Positions 28,704 to 38,163 of a stretch of 64,000 nucleotides of DNA are shown piece after piece (position 1 is the stretch's first letter; each line of letters begins with the position of its first letter). The translations under genes and the position numbers were made by a program. The DNA comes from Bartonella elizabethae F9251 = ATCC 49927 (GTDB lineage Bacteria; Pseudomonadota; Alphaproteobacteria; Rhizobiales; Rhizobiaceae). Under the pieces are notes generated by a model. The model was given only the letters and a program-made list of their open reading frames with translations, had not been told where the DNA came from and searched no databases. The stretch spans positions 124,001 to 188,000 of the forward strand of contig NZ_JADB01000003.1 in NCBI RefSeq assembly GCF_000518165.1, read 5' to 3'.

Positions 28704-29867
28704 ATGTATACAGTATTAAGGATCTTATTGACCTTATGGGGAATATTGGCATTTAACACGTGGGGGAGAGCACAAGATTTTCAAACTTCCGCTTCACAAG
28801 TGTTGTTACTCGATGATGATACAGAAACAATACTCCTTGAAAAACAAAGTGATATTCCTTTTTTTCCTGCTTCATTAGCAAAATTGATGACGGCGGAAGT
28901 CATCTTTCATCAACTAAAAGAAGGATTTTTAAGAAGTACACAGAAATTTAAGGTCAGTGAAAATGCATGGCGCAAGGGTGGGGCACCTTCCGGTACAACC
29001 ACAATGTTTGCAAAAATAAAGACAGAAATCAGCATTTCTGATCTTTTGCGTGGTTTAATTATTATGAATGGAAATGATGCTGCTATTATTCTTGCTGAAG
29101 GAATATCAGGAGATGAGGCTCACTTTGCACAATTGATGAATCAGCGCGCTAAAATAATTGGATTATCTGAAAGCCATTTTGTTAATGCAACAGGGCTTCC
29201 CGAAGAGGGACAATTTGTGACAGTGCGCGATATGATTATATTAGCGCGTCATATTGCTCAAGAATATCCAGATTATTATGCACTTTATCGTGAGCCTCAT
29301 TTTACGTGGAATAATATTTTTCAACGAAATAAAAATCCTCTTATTTCTAAGGAAATTGGTGTAGAAGGATTTGGTTTTGGCTACAGCGAAAGGGAAGGTT
29401 TTTCGATGGTTGCCACCATTTATAAAAATCATCGGCGTCTTTTTTTAGCACTCAATGGTTTGCAAGATGGTAAAAAACATACAAAGGAAATAGAACGCAT
29501 TCTTCAATGGGGAATAACAGCTTTTGATCTCAAAACGATTTTTACAAAAGGAGAAACGGTTGCTCGTGCTTCTATTTATGGCGGGAAAGAAAATTTTGTT
29601 CCACTAATTGTTAAGAAGCCGATAAGTTTTATGCTTTCCAATGAAAAAAAAGCCAATGTTAAAGCAAAAGTTAAATATCATGGTCCCTTAAAAGCGCCCA
29701 TCGTTGCAGGGCAATCAGTTGGCATTATTCAAATTTTAGAAGATAAAAAGGTGCTTTTGGAAAAACCAGTTTTTGCCGGTGTGAATGTTCCGGAAGGAAG
29801 TTTCTTTACAAAAGTAAAAGATGCATTCTATGAAATAACAATTGGATGGTTGCGAAAATATTTATAG
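28704..29867 (+). CDS. D-alanyl-D-alanine carboxypeptidase family protein with degenerate active site
   Basis: A 387-residue PBP5/6 (peptidase S11) family protein: a signal peptide to about residue 23 (NTWGRAQ), SxxK motif SLAK at 57-60 in FFPASLAKLMTAE, then a C-terminal beta domain and an amphipathic tail (FYEITIGWLRKYL) for membrane attachment. The other two active-site motifs are altered. The SxN motif, normally SGN, reads N-G-N at 122-124, and the KTG motif, normally GLKTG, reads GFGFG at 222-226, so the conserved lysine is glycine. The rest of the domain is well kept. It is likely inactive or strongly changed in DD-carboxypeptidase activity, yet it occupies the conserved position before tmk. 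It resembles DacD/DacC of rhizobia. Confidence 0.9.
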   Translation: MYTVLRILLTLWGILAFNTWGRAQDFQTSASQVLLLDDDTETILLEKQSDIPFFPASLAKLMTAEVIFHQLKEGFLRSTQKFKVSENAWRKGGAPSGTTTMFAKIKTEISISDLLRGLIIMNGNDAAIILAEGISGDEAHFAQLMNQRAKIIGLSESHFVNATGLPEEGQFVTVRDMIILARHIAQEYPDYYALYREPHFTWNNIFQRNKNPLISKEIGVEGFGFGYSEREGFSMVATIYKNHRRLFLALNGLQDGKKHTKEIERILQWGITAFDLKTIFTKGETVARASIYGGKENFVPLIVKKPISFMLSNEKKANVKAKVKYHGPLKAPIVAGQSVGIIQILEDKKVLLEKPVFAGVNVPEGSFFTKVKDAFYEITIGWLRKYL

Positions 29868-29896
29868 TTACGCGCTAATAAGGTTAAGGTTTATAC

Positions 29897-30541
29897 GTGT
29901 CAGGTTATTTTATTACATTCGAAGGAGGGGACGGGGTAGGAAAAACAGTGCAGATTGCTTTACTTGCTGAATATCTCTCTCGCCAAGGTTATGATGTTGT
30001 TACAACACGAGAACCAGGAGGAACACCAGGGGCAGAGGCAATCCGGCATATTTTGTTGTCAGGTCAGACACAACAATATGGACCGTTGATTGAGGCAGTT
30101 TTGTTTACAGCGGCACGCACCGATCATGTGAGCGAGATTATTGCGCCTTCTTTGCAAAAAGGTAAAATCGTTTTATGCGACCGCTTTATTGATTCTACAC
30201 GTGTTTATCAAGGACTTAATGAAACTGTCAATTCTTCTATTCTTTCTGTTTTAGAGTGTATTGCGCTCAATGGTATCATGCCTCATTTAACATTTTTATT
30301 AGATATGCCAGCAGAGTTTAGTATAAAGCGTGCCAATTTGCGAAGAAAACAAACAGAAGAAATCGATTATTTTGAAAAAGATCAGTTGGAAATTCAAGAA
30401 CAAAGGCGTCAAGCTTTTCTTCAATTGGCCAAACAAGAGCCACAGAGGTTTCGCGTTATTGATGCGACTGCCTCAGTGGAAGTCATTGCGCATCAAATAA
30501 AAAATTTTTGTCATCAGGTATTGTTGGATCAGTTTTCATGA
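29897..30541 (+). CDS. tmk: Thymidylate kinase
   Basis: A 214-residue dTMP kinase with the P-loop FEGGDGVGKT near residue 8, REPGGTPGAEAIR near residue 39, the DRFIDSTRVYQG motif near residue 95 and a lid-like stretch LRRKQTEEIDYFEK. It makes dTDP for DNA synthesis. The start is GTG (SGYFITFEGG), with AAGG about eight bases upstream. It lies 29 bp after the carboxypeptidase gene, and its stop overlaps holB by 4 bp. Confidence 0.96.
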   Translation: MSGYFITFEGGDGVGKTVQIALLAEYLSRQGYDVVTTREPGGTPGAEAIRHILLSGQTQQYGPLIEAVLFTAARTDHVSEIIAPSLQKGKIVLCDRFIDSTRVYQGLNETVNSSILSVLECIALNGIMPHLTFLLDMPAEFSIKRANLRRKQTEEIDYFEKDQLEIQEQRRQAFLQLAKQEPQRFRVIDATASVEVIAHQIKNFCHQVLLDQFS

Positions 30542-31584
30542 GTGATGTCATAAATATCTTACCCCAATATGATGGTATTGAGACAATTTTATCTCCGTCC
30601 CAGAATAATGTTATCTTTGGTCATGAGGATGTTCGTGACTTTTTAACACAAATGCTTAAAGAAGAGCGTTTGCACCATGCGTTATTATTTGAAGGAGAAT
30701 ATGGAATTGGAAAGGCGACATTAGCCTTTCATCTTGCTTGGAATATTTTAAGTTCTCAAAAAGGAAATTTCTTAGAACCCGATCCTCATTCTATTCCATG
30801 GCGCCAAATTACACAAGGGAGTCATCCTGGTCTTTTGTATATTTCACGTCGATTTGATGTCAAAACACAAAAATTTAAAACAGGAATACTCATTGATGAT
30901 ATCCGTGATATTATGCATTTTTTAAGCCGAACATCGCAAGATAATGGATGGCGTATTGTTATTATTGATTCTGCAGACGATATGAATAGAAATGCCGCCA
31001 ATGCACTTCTTAAAATACTTGAAGAACCGCCTACAAAGACGCTCTTTATTATTATCACACATTCTTTAGGAAAATTGCTTCCAACCATTCATTCACGGTG
31101 TCAAAAAATTTCTTTTCGCCCACTCAATCATGATGAAATGCAAAAAGTCATTACACATATTTTCACCAATCAGGATTTACCTGATGAAAAAACGATTGAA
31201 ATGATTATTAAAAAATCTAAAGGAAGTCCTCGAAAAGCAGCTTTACTTATTCGCCATGGCGGTCTTGAAATTATTAAAACAATTGATGCCCTTCTAGAGC
31301 AACCTGTTTGTAACGCAACGATTGTACACACGCTTGCACAAACATTTTCATCTGTTTCTTCCCCATTCCAATTTCAACAATTTTGTGATGAAATTCTTGA
31401 TAAAGTTCAACAAAAAGCTATCACGCTCGTTGAAAAAGGAAATTTATTTCTCTCAAAAAAATATGCACAAAAATGGCAAGAGTTCCATCAAGAAATAGAG
31501 GAGATACAACTGTTTAATCTCGATAAGAAGCAGCTTGTTATTAACTTACTTTTTAGAATTCATAAGATCATACATGAGGATTAG
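30538..31584 (+). CDS. holB: DNA polymerase III subunit delta'
   Basis: A 348-residue clamp-loader subunit. The AAA+ core shows FGHEDVRDFLTQMLKEERLHHALLFEGEYGIGKATLA near residue 22, VVIIDSADDMNRNAANALLKILEEPP near residue 138 and SRCQKISFRPL with the sensor-1-type region. The Walker A lacks the canonical GKT/S threonine (GIGKAT), as is usual for delta'. The start is the ATG overlapping the tmk stop (ATGA), not the longer frame ten codons upstream. Confidence 0.92.
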   Translation: MSDVINILPQYDGIETILSPSQNNVIFGHEDVRDFLTQMLKEERLHHALLFEGEYGIGKATLAFHLAWNILSSQKGNFLEPDPHSIPWRQITQGSHPGLLYISRRFDVKTQKFKTGILIDDIRDIMHFLSRTSQDNGWRIVIIDSADDMNRNAANALLKILEEPPTKTLFIIITHSLGKLLPTIHSRCQKISFRPLNHDEMQKVITHIFTNQDLPDEKTIEMIIKKSKGSPRKAALLIRHGGLEIIKTIDALLEQPVCNATIVHTLAQTFSSVSSPFQFQQFCDEILDKVQQKAITLVEKGNLFLSKKYAQKWQEFHQEIEEIQLFNLDKKQLVINLLFRIHKIIHED

Positions 31585-31662
31585 TTTTTCCGTGACAATG
31601 TGATGAACAAACGTTATGTCATTGTATCTTTTCTTTATTAGCGTTTTACAAACGAGTATGAC

Positions 31663-33222
31663 ATGCGTGACACATATTACATAACCACTCCCATTTTTTA
31701 TCCCAATGGTAACCCGCATATTGGGCATGCCTATAGTGCCATTGCAAGCGATGTCTTAGCCCGCTTTCAACGATTAAACGGAAAAAATGTATTTTTTCTT
31801 TCTGGTACAGATGAGCATGGTCTAAAGATGCAACAAACTGCAGCAACATTGAACATGACACCTCAGCAACTTGCAGATCGTAATAGTGCTGTGTTTCAAA
31901 AAATGCTTGCGGTATTAAATTGTTCTAACGATGATTTCATCCGCACAACAGAAGAGCGCCATTCACAAGCTTGTCAAAAAATTTGGAAAAAGATGGAAGA
32001 GAATGGCGATATTTATCTTGGCCGTTATAAGGGGTGGTATTCGGTTCGCCAAGAAGCCTATTATGAAGAGAAAGACACGGAAATTGGACCCGATAATATT
32101 CGTCGCGAGAAAGAATTAGGCTCTCCTGTTGAATGGAATGAAGAAGAAAGTTATTTTTTTAGACTTTCTCGTTATGAAAAAGCTCTTCTTGAATATTATG
32201 AAAAATATCCTGATTTTATTGCTCCCATTGAGCGGCGTAATGAGATTATAAGTTTTATCAAATCAGGTTTAAAAGATATTTCTATTTCACGCACAAGTTT
32301 TAATTGGGGAGTTTCTGTTCCTGATAATCCAAAACATGTGATGTATGTCTGGGTTGATGCCCTTACAAATTACCTATCAGCAATTGATTTTTTTAATGAA
32401 AATTCAAAAAAGCGTGATTTTTGGCCTGCAAATACGCATATTATTGGTAAGGATATTATTCGTTTTCATGCCGTCTATTGGCCAGCATTTTTAATGTCTG
32501 CTGGGGTTGAATTGCCTCAAAATATTTTTGCACATGGTTTTTTACTTAATCGTGGTGCAAAAATGTCAAAATCTATAGGAAATGTCGTTGATCCTTTTGA
32601 AATGGTTGATCATTATGGTCTTGATCAGGTTCGTTATTTTCTTCTTCGTGAAGTACCCTTTGGACAAGATGGTAGTTATAACCATGAAAGCCTTGTAAAC
32701 CGTATTAATGCCGATCTTGCTAATGATCTTGGTAATTTAGCACAGCGTTCTTTATCTATGATTGCTAAGAATTGTGATGCAAAGGTTCCTAGACCTGCTG
32801 CATTTTTAGTTCAAGATAAACAGCTTTTAGAACAATCTCTTCAAGTGCTTGAAACTGTAAACCAAGCAATGTCTTCTCATAGTATGCATTTAGCCCTTTC
32901 AGCTATTTTTTCACTTGTAGCAGATGCCAATCGCTATTTTGCCAACGAACAACCTTGGAGTTTACGAAAAAATGATCAAGAGCGATTTTCGACAGTTCTT
33001 TATATAACTGTCGAAATCTTGCGACGTATAGGAATTATGCTTTTGCCTTTTATCCCCCAATCCGCAGCAAAACTTCTTGATAGCCTCGCGGTTGCTGAAG
33101 ATGATCGGTTATTGTATCATATAAGCCATACAAAAATTCAAGAAGGGGTTGATCTTCCACTACCAGAACCGATTTTCCCTCGTTATGTCTTGAAGAAAGA
33201 AGATTCTCATCATGCTCATTGA
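31663..33222 (+). CDS. metG: Methionine-tRNA ligase
   Basis: A 519-residue class I synthetase: the HIGH motif in PNGNPHIGHAYSAI near residue 12, the KMSKS motif AKMSKSIGN near residue 302, and the FFLSGTDEHG substrate region. The connective insert is the short form without a four-cysteine zinc knuckle (GWYSVRQEAYYEEKDTEIG), and there is no C-terminal tRNA-binding domain, as in other alphaproteobacteria. It lies 78 bp after holB and overlaps tatD by 11 bp. Confidence 0.97.
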   Translation: MRDTYYITTPIFYPNGNPHIGHAYSAIASDVLARFQRLNGKNVFFLSGTDEHGLKMQQTAATLNMTPQQLADRNSAVFQKMLAVLNCSNDDFIRTTEERHSQACQKIWKKMEENGDIYLGRYKGWYSVRQEAYYEEKDTEIGPDNIRREKELGSPVEWNEEESYFFRLSRYEKALLEYYEKYPDFIAPIERRNEIISFIKSGLKDISISRTSFNWGVSVPDNPKHVMYVWVDALTNYLSAIDFFNENSKKRDFWPANTHIIGKDIIRFHAVYWPAFLMSAGVELPQNIFAHGFLLNRGAKMSKSIGNVVDPFEMVDHYGLDQVRYFLLREVPFGQDGSYNHESLVNRINADLANDLGNLAQRSLSMIAKNCDAKVPRPAAFLVQDKQLLEQSLQVLETVNQAMSSHSMHLALSAIFSLVADANRYFANEQPWSLRKNDQERFSTVLYITVEILRRIGIMLLPFIPQSAAKLLDSLAVAEDDRLLYHISHTKIQEGVDLPLPEPIFPRYVLKKEDSHHAH

Positions 33223-33985
33223 TACACATTGTCATCTTGATTTTGAAGATTTTTCACAAGATTTGGATAATGTTATCCAACGGGCTTTCAATGCTGACGT
33301 TCAACGAATGATCACAATTTCAACCCATGTTCGTAAGTTAGATACGCTGTTAGCTATTGCACAAAGCTATGAGCAAGTCTTTTGTTCCGTTGGAACACAC
33401 CCTAATCATGCGCATGAGGAACAAGATATTACAGCCAAAGAGCTAATACAACTTTCAAGACACCCTAAAATTGTTGCGTTTGGGGAAGGGGGGCTTGATT
33501 ACCATTATGATTATTCTACACCAGAAGAGCAAAAGAAAGTTTTCCAAGAACATATCATTGCTTCTCGAGAAACACAGATTCCTCTTGTTATACATTCACG
33601 CGATGCAGATATCGATATGGAGAAAATCTTACGCGAACAGATAAAGGAGGGAGCTTTTCCCTTTATTCTTCATTGTTATTCGTCTGGAATGCAGCTTGCT
33701 CGTGCCGGCATTGAACTTGGGGGTTATATTTCTTTTTCAGGTATCCTTACCTTTAAAAATGCATTTGAAATCCGTGAAATAGCAAAAATTGTGCCCCATG
33801 AGCAGTTGCTGGTGGAAACAGATGCACCATTTTTAGCCCCCACTCCTCATCGGGGAAAAACCAATGAACCATCTTTTGTATGCTATACAGCAGCTATTTT
33901 AGCTGAAACAATTGGCTTAAGCATTGAAGAAACAGCTCAAATAACAACCCGTAATGCTTTTCGTTTATTTAGTAAAATGAAATAA
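33212..33985 (+). CDS. TatD family metal-dependent hydrolase
   Basis: A 257-residue TIM-barrel hydrolase with DTHCHLDFEDF at the N-terminus (HxH), the metal Glu in GEGGLDYHYD, His in IPLVIHSRDAD and LHCYSSG, and the final Asp in LLVETDAPFLAP. E. coli TatD is a 3'-5' exonuclease; the YcfH branch next to metG or holB is less characterised. Overlap with metG and a 10-bp gap to the next gene place it in the same transcription unit. Confidence 0.94.
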   Translation: MLIDTHCHLDFEDFSQDLDNVIQRAFNADVQRMITISTHVRKLDTLLAIAQSYEQVFCSVGTHPNHAHEEQDITAKELIQLSRHPKIVAFGEGGLDYHYDYSTPEEQKKVFQEHIIASRETQIPLVIHSRDADIDMEKILREQIKEGAFPFILHCYSSGMQLARAGIELGGYISFSGILTFKNAFEIREIAKIVPHEQLLVETDAPFLAPTPHRGKTNEPSFVCYTAAILAETIGLSIEETAQITTRNAFRLFSKMK

Positions 33986-33995
33986 GGCAAAAGCT

Positions 33996-34805
33996 ATGTG
34001 TGATCAGTATCGATTTACAATATTAGGCTGTGGTCCCTCTCCAGGTGTGCCACGACCCAATGGCGATTGGGGAACATGTGATCCCAATAACCCTAAAAAT
34101 AAACGCTACAGAAGTTCTTTATTAGTTGAACGCATTAAACCATCAGGGAAAAAAACAACGGTCGTTATTGATACAGGTCCAGATTTTCGTTCACAAATGA
34201 TCGATGCACGTGTAAGTCATCTTGATGCTGCTCTTTACACGCATTCTCATGCAGATCATATCCACGGTATTGATGATTTACGCAGCTATGCTCTTGCACA
34301 AAAATGTTTAATTGATATTTATGCAGACAGCTTTACACTAAAGCATCTTAAAAATGCTTTTGGATATTGTTTTCAAACACCAAAAGATTCCTCTTATTCA
34401 CCTATCTTAAAAGAGCATCTTATCGATGAAGATAGCCAATTTATTATTCAGGGGCAGGGGGGAGCAATAAGCGTCAATACGCATTTACAATATCACGGAA
34501 ATATTCATTCCTTAGGTTTTCGTATTGGGAATGTTGCTTATTGTACAGATGTTAGTGAATTTCCTGAGAAAACATTATCCAAATTAATGGATTTGGATGT
34601 TCTTATCATTGAAGCCCTTCAATTTAAATCTCATCCGAGTCATTTTTCTGTTGATCAAGCATTACAATGGATAGAATATTTAAAACCAAAACAAGCCATA
34701 CTCACACATATGGACAGATCGCTAGATTACAATAAGCTCGTCAATTACGTTCCGGCTTATGTAAAACCGGCACATCAAGGTCTTATTTTTGAAACAGAGG
34801 CATAA
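33996..34805 (+). CDS. Metallo-beta-lactamase fold hydrolase (PhnP-like)
   Basis: A 269-residue MBL-fold protein: GCGPSPGVPRPNGDWGTCDPNNPKNKRYRSS near the start, DTGPDFRSQM, the metal motif THSHADHIHGIDDL near residue 80, a CTDVSEFPE metal Asp and LTHMDRSLDY at the C-terminus. The layout matches phosphoribosyl cyclic phosphodiesterase (PhnP)-like and lipoyl or tRNase-like members. The substrate is unproven. It is the last gene of the dacD-to-MBL unit. Confidence 0.9.
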   Translation: MCDQYRFTILGCGPSPGVPRPNGDWGTCDPNNPKNKRYRSSLLVERIKPSGKKTTVVIDTGPDFRSQMIDARVSHLDAALYTHSHADHIHGIDDLRSYALAQKCLIDIYADSFTLKHLKNAFGYCFQTPKDSSYSPILKEHLIDEDSQFIIQGQGGAISVNTHLQYHGNIHSLGFRIGNVAYCTDVSEFPEKTLSKLMDLDVLIIEALQFKSHPSHFSVDQALQWIEYLKPKQAILTHMDRSLDYNKLVNYVPAYVKPAHQGLIFETEA

Positions 34806-34917
34806 CACCATCAACGCAATATTTTGCTTTAAATAAAAACCCTTTCTAAAAATTATTCTTTATTTTGTTTTATTTTTGTCGTAATTGGTGCTTTTTTATG
34901 TCAAAAGTGAGGTTTTT

Positions 34918-35277
34918 ATGCATAAGTGTTTTAAGCGGGGAATATGTATTGTGGCTTTAGCGGTTTCCTTGACAGCATGTGGGGGGCGTTTAGAAAAAAA
35001 TATTTCAACGACAACATTACATGATGGAACAATGAGTTGTGCTGATATTCAACGAGAGTTTTTTGCTAATCAACGTCAAATTAATGATACAATCGCAGAG
35101 CGTTCTAAAGCAAGAAACAAAAACGTAGCTTTAGCAGCAGCAGGTGTTATATTTGTACCTGCTTTGTTTTTTATGGATGTAAAATCAAGTGAAAGTAATG
35201 AAATTGCAGCTTTAAACAATCGTAATGCTGTTTTGAGTGATCTTGCACGTATGAAACGTTGTAAAATAGCACAATAA
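34918..35277 (+). CDS. Small lipoprotein of unknown function
   Basis: A 119-residue predicted lipoprotein: signal MHKCFKRGICIVALAVSLTAC with lipobox LTAC and acylated Cys21. The mature part begins with a Gly-Gly and has SCADIQREFFANQRQI, a basic heptad-like stretch (IAERSKARNKN), a hydrophobic segment VALAAAGVIFVPALFFMDV (about 73-91) and a C-terminal SDLARMKRC. I recognise no family. The ATG at 34918 with GTGAGG upstream is chosen over an open frame starting 11 codons earlier, because it gives a proper signal peptide. Confidence 0.75.
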   Translation: MHKCFKRGICIVALAVSLTACGGRLEKNISTTTLHDGTMSCADIQREFFANQRQINDTIAERSKARNKNVALAAAGVIFVPALFFMDVKSSESNEIAALNNRNAVLSDLARMKRCKIAQ

Positions 35278-35682
35278 TTTTTTTTAATAACTATCTTGGT
35301 CTTTAAAGAATATACTTTAAAGACCAATTAAGAAGCGTAAGCTCTAAAAATATATAAGCTAATATTCGTATGCCATTTTTCTCCAAATTTTCCATGATTT
35401 TTTTGTCGAGGATGTATGTTTTAAATTAGAGTTTGTGGTGTTTCCATTGCGTTCAGGAGGTTTTATTTTCTGCATTAAATTATCGCATAATATATATTAT
35501 GGAACTTTTTGTGGGGAAGGTACGTTTTATAGCTCAGTACGTTGGAAAATGAATAACCATTCCAATGAATAACCATTCCTATGTCTGGCCAATTGTAGTC
35601 CGTATCTTTTTAAATTTTAAAACTTGGATGACTGATGACTTTAGATTGAAAACCGATCCTGTTTTATTCTGACTCGAAAATT
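35278..35682. other. Spacer containing a perfect 13-bp stem-loop
   Basis: 405 bp between two convergent genes. It holds a perfect inverted repeat, arms 35296-35308 and 35315-35327 (TTGGTCTTTAAAG and its complement, 6-base loop), 19 bases after the lipoprotein stop. There is no following T-run, so it is a probable transcript-end hairpin rather than a classical terminator. No gene in the rest. Confidence 0.6.
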
Positions 35683-36099
35683 TCAATCACAATTTTTTTT
35701 ATTTTTTATTCTTTTAAAAAAAATCATCATAATTTGTAGGATCACAAAGACTAAAAATAATATCCCATGAAATAATGGTACAAATCGCTGATCAACAAAA
35801 TTGGAATAATAAAGTGTTATTATTTCAATCAATGCTGCACTACACCATAAAATAATACCCCATAATGAATACATCCACAGTCCAATCAAGGCAACAGGAT
35901 AGAGAATAGCCAATATCGCTGATGCAAATTGCCACTGCAAAGGCATAAGATCAAAACGCCATAGAATACCTGGAAAGACACCAACTAGGCGTATCCAATA
36001 AAAAATACTAAAGCTCAAGCAAATAAACGCCAAAAATCGTAAATAACAGTTATAAATTAAGTTGATTTTTGAAATCCGTTTGTGTGAATTATTTTTCAC
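35683..36099 (-). CDS. DUF6163-like inner-membrane protein
   Basis: A 138-residue protein with four predicted membrane helices (about 17-38, 52-75, 80-103 and 110-131), short loops and a lysine-rich C-terminus. It resembles the DUF6163 proteins of Hyphomicrobiales, which have no known function. Its start overlaps the stop of the upstream enoyl-CoA hydratase-fold gene by 4 bp, so the two are co-translated. Confidence 0.8.
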   Translation of the reverse strand: MKNNSHKRISKINLIYNCYLRFLAFICLSFSIFYWIRLVGVFPGILWRFDLMPLQWQFASAILAILYPVALIGLWMYSLWGIILWCSAALIEIITLYYSNFVDQRFVPLFHGILFLVFVILQIMMIFFKRIKNKKNCD

Positions 36100-37142
36100 A
36101 ATAATAACTCTTGTTCAATAGGTTGGAAATAAGCCTCTACCATTTCATCTGTTACATTTGAAAGTTTATCTGGCTGCCATTGAGGTGTTTTGTCCTTATC
36201 AATTAACATAGCCCGTATTCCTTCACAAAAATCGTGTGAATTAATCATATGGTGTGCAATGCGGTTTTCAATTTTCATACAATCTTCCAAAGTTTGAGCT
36301 GTATTTTGTCTCATTTGTTTCCAGATAACTTTTAAACTTATCGGAGAACGTGACTGCAGAATATCATAACATTCTTTAGCAAATAAAATACCTTCATTAC
36401 TTTTTTTATGAAGCAATTCAAGACATTCTTCTAATGTCTTGGCACTAAAACAAGTGTTAATAATACAGCGTATTTCATGACTCGTTTCATAGTCTTTTGT
36501 AATTGCGTGCTCATTTAAAGCTAAAGTAGGATCTCCCTGCTCAATAACCGCTTTCCTAATCTTATCGAGCTCAACTTCAGGAACGGCATGTGTTGCTAAT
36601 CCTAAATTTAAACAATCTCCCCATTTTAACTGTGCGCCAGTTAATGCAAGATAGATGCCAAAATGATTGGGAAGAGAGGGTAAGAAAAAACTTGCACCAA
36701 CATCGGGGAAAAATCCTATCGCCCCTTCTGGCATAGCAAAAATTGTATTTTCTGTAACAATTCGATGAGAACCATATAGAGAAATACCTACCCCTCCTCC
36801 CATACAAATACCGTTTAAGAAAGAAATATAAGGCTTTGGAAAACGTTTAATATAAGCATTTAAACTATATTCCTCTCTAAAATATCGATAAGCAGAGGCA
36901 CTTTTCTCCATATGATAGATTTCTACAACATCTCCACCTGCACAAAAAGCACGTCCCTCCCCTTCAATTAAGACACATAAAATATCATTATCCGTTTCCC
37001 ATGTTGTGAGAGCTTTTTTTAAAGCGAAAACCATTCGCCCATTAAGAGCATTTAAGGCTAAAGGGCGTGTGAGCTTTATAATACCAGCACACCCTGCTTT
37101 CGTAAAAGAAATATCATTATCTGCTCCAAAATCAATTTGCAT
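36096..37142 (-). CDS. Enoyl-CoA hydratase/isomerase family protein, 3-hydroxyisobutyryl-CoA hydrolase-like
   Basis: A 348-residue crotonase-fold protein: the oxyanion stretch AFCAGGDVVEIY near residue 66, GICMGGGVGISLYGSHRI near residue 110, and FAMPEGAIGFFPDVGASFFL near residue 136, whose Glu and Asp correspond to the catalytic pair of 3-hydroxyisobutyryl-CoA hydrolase. The C-terminal helical part contains CEGIRAMLIDKDKTPQWQPD, also typical of that enzyme. It would act in valine catabolism. Clustered with pcs and the DUF6163 gene. Confidence 0.88.
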   Translation of the reverse strand: MQIDFGADNDISFTKAGCAGIIKLTRPLALNALNGRMVFALKKALTTWETDNDILCVLIEGEGRAFCAGGDVVEIYHMEKSASAYRYFREEYSLNAYIKRFPKPYISFLNGICMGGGVGISLYGSHRIVTENTIFAMPEGAIGFFPDVGASFFLPSLPNHFGIYLALTGAQLKWGDCLNLGLATHAVPEVELDKIRKAVIEQGDPTLALNEHAITKDYETSHEIRCIINTCFSAKTLEECLELLHKKSNEGILFAKECYDILQSRSPISLKVIWKQMRQNTAQTLEDCMKIENRIAHHMINSHDFCEGIRAMLIDKDKTPQWQPDKLSNVTDEMVEAYFQPIEQELLL

Positions 37143-37168
37143 CTCACATCCTTCTTAAAACAATTATT

Positions 37169-37981
37169 TCATTGTTTTTTTATATTTTTTGCCCCAAGTT
37201 GAGGAAATATTTGCATGATCGCGCCAATGCAATAAATATAAATCCCTGTTATTGAAATTCCTATTTTAACCCAATAGGGAGCCTCTAATTGATAAAAGAA
37301 AGCCGCAACACCAAAGAAACACCATAAAAGGAAAATTGGAAAATTAATTTTCCGTAAACGACAGACTCTTACAGGATGGATGAAATAAATTGGTAAGAAA
37401 GATATGATGGCCGATAAAACAATAATGATAAAGGTAATCCACTCCTCTGGTCTTACGACAAAAAGTGTAAAAACCATCATATTCCAAACGACAGGAAATC
37501 CTTTAAAAAAGTTTTCTTTGGTTTTCATACCCGTATCTGCATAATAAATAGCCGATGAAATAACAATAACTGCACTCAATGAAAACGATAATCCTACCCC
37601 CATAAAACCACTTTGATAGAGAGCAAAAGCAGGAATTAAAACATAAGTTACATAATCAATGATATTATCTAACAGCTCTCCAGACCATGTTGGAAGAACG
37701 TATTTAACATCAAGTTTGCGTGCAATGGGTCCATCTATACCATCAACGAGAAGTGCAAGCCCAAGCCAACAGAACATAGCTGTCCATTCTTTTTGAGAAG
37801 CCGATATAAGAGAAAGAAACGCTAAAAATGATCCCGAAGCTGTTAATAAATGGACAGAAAAAGCCTTTGCTTGTGGCATTGTTACTTTTTTATGGCGTAA
37901 TAATTTAGCATTTGTTTTGATTTTTTTTGTTAGTTTACGTTTCAAGGTTTTCTTATCCTCGTTTTTAAAGTCTTCATCCAT
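37169..37981 (-). CDS. pcs: Phosphatidylcholine synthase
   Basis: A 270-residue, roughly eight-helix CDP-alcohol phosphotransferase with the catalytic motif DGIDGPIARK...GELLDNIIDYVTYVL near residues 84-115. Pcs condenses choline with CDP-diacylglycerol directly to phosphatidylcholine and is characteristic of rhizobia, Brucella and Bartonella, where it lets the cell use host choline. The basic N-terminus (about 30 residues) is cytoplasmic. 26 bp separate it from the next gene downstream. Confidence 0.92.
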   Translation of the reverse strand: MDEDFKNEDKKTLKRKLTKKIKTNAKLLRHKKVTMPQAKAFSVHLLTASGSFLAFLSLISASQKEWTAMFCWLGLALLVDGIDGPIARKLDVKYVLPTWSGELLDNIIDYVTYVLIPAFALYQSGFMGVGLSFSLSAVIVISSAIYYADTGMKTKENFFKGFPVVWNMMVFTLFVVRPEEWITFIIIVLSAIISFLPIYFIHPVRVCRLRKINFPIFLLWCFFGVAAFFYQLEAPYWVKIGISITGIYIYCIGAIMQIFPQLGAKNIKKQ

Positions 37982-38163
37982 CTACCAATACGCCATTTCC
38001 ACCCATGATATGACTCAGCATAAAAAAATCATAAAAAGGTTACTTTTTTATATCGCATTATTTATTACATAATATAATAGAAGAGCTTCATACAATAAAA
38101 AGAGAGCAATCATTTGGAAATGTTAAAATATTTGCTCATTGAGGAAAGGCTCAGCTCGTTGTG

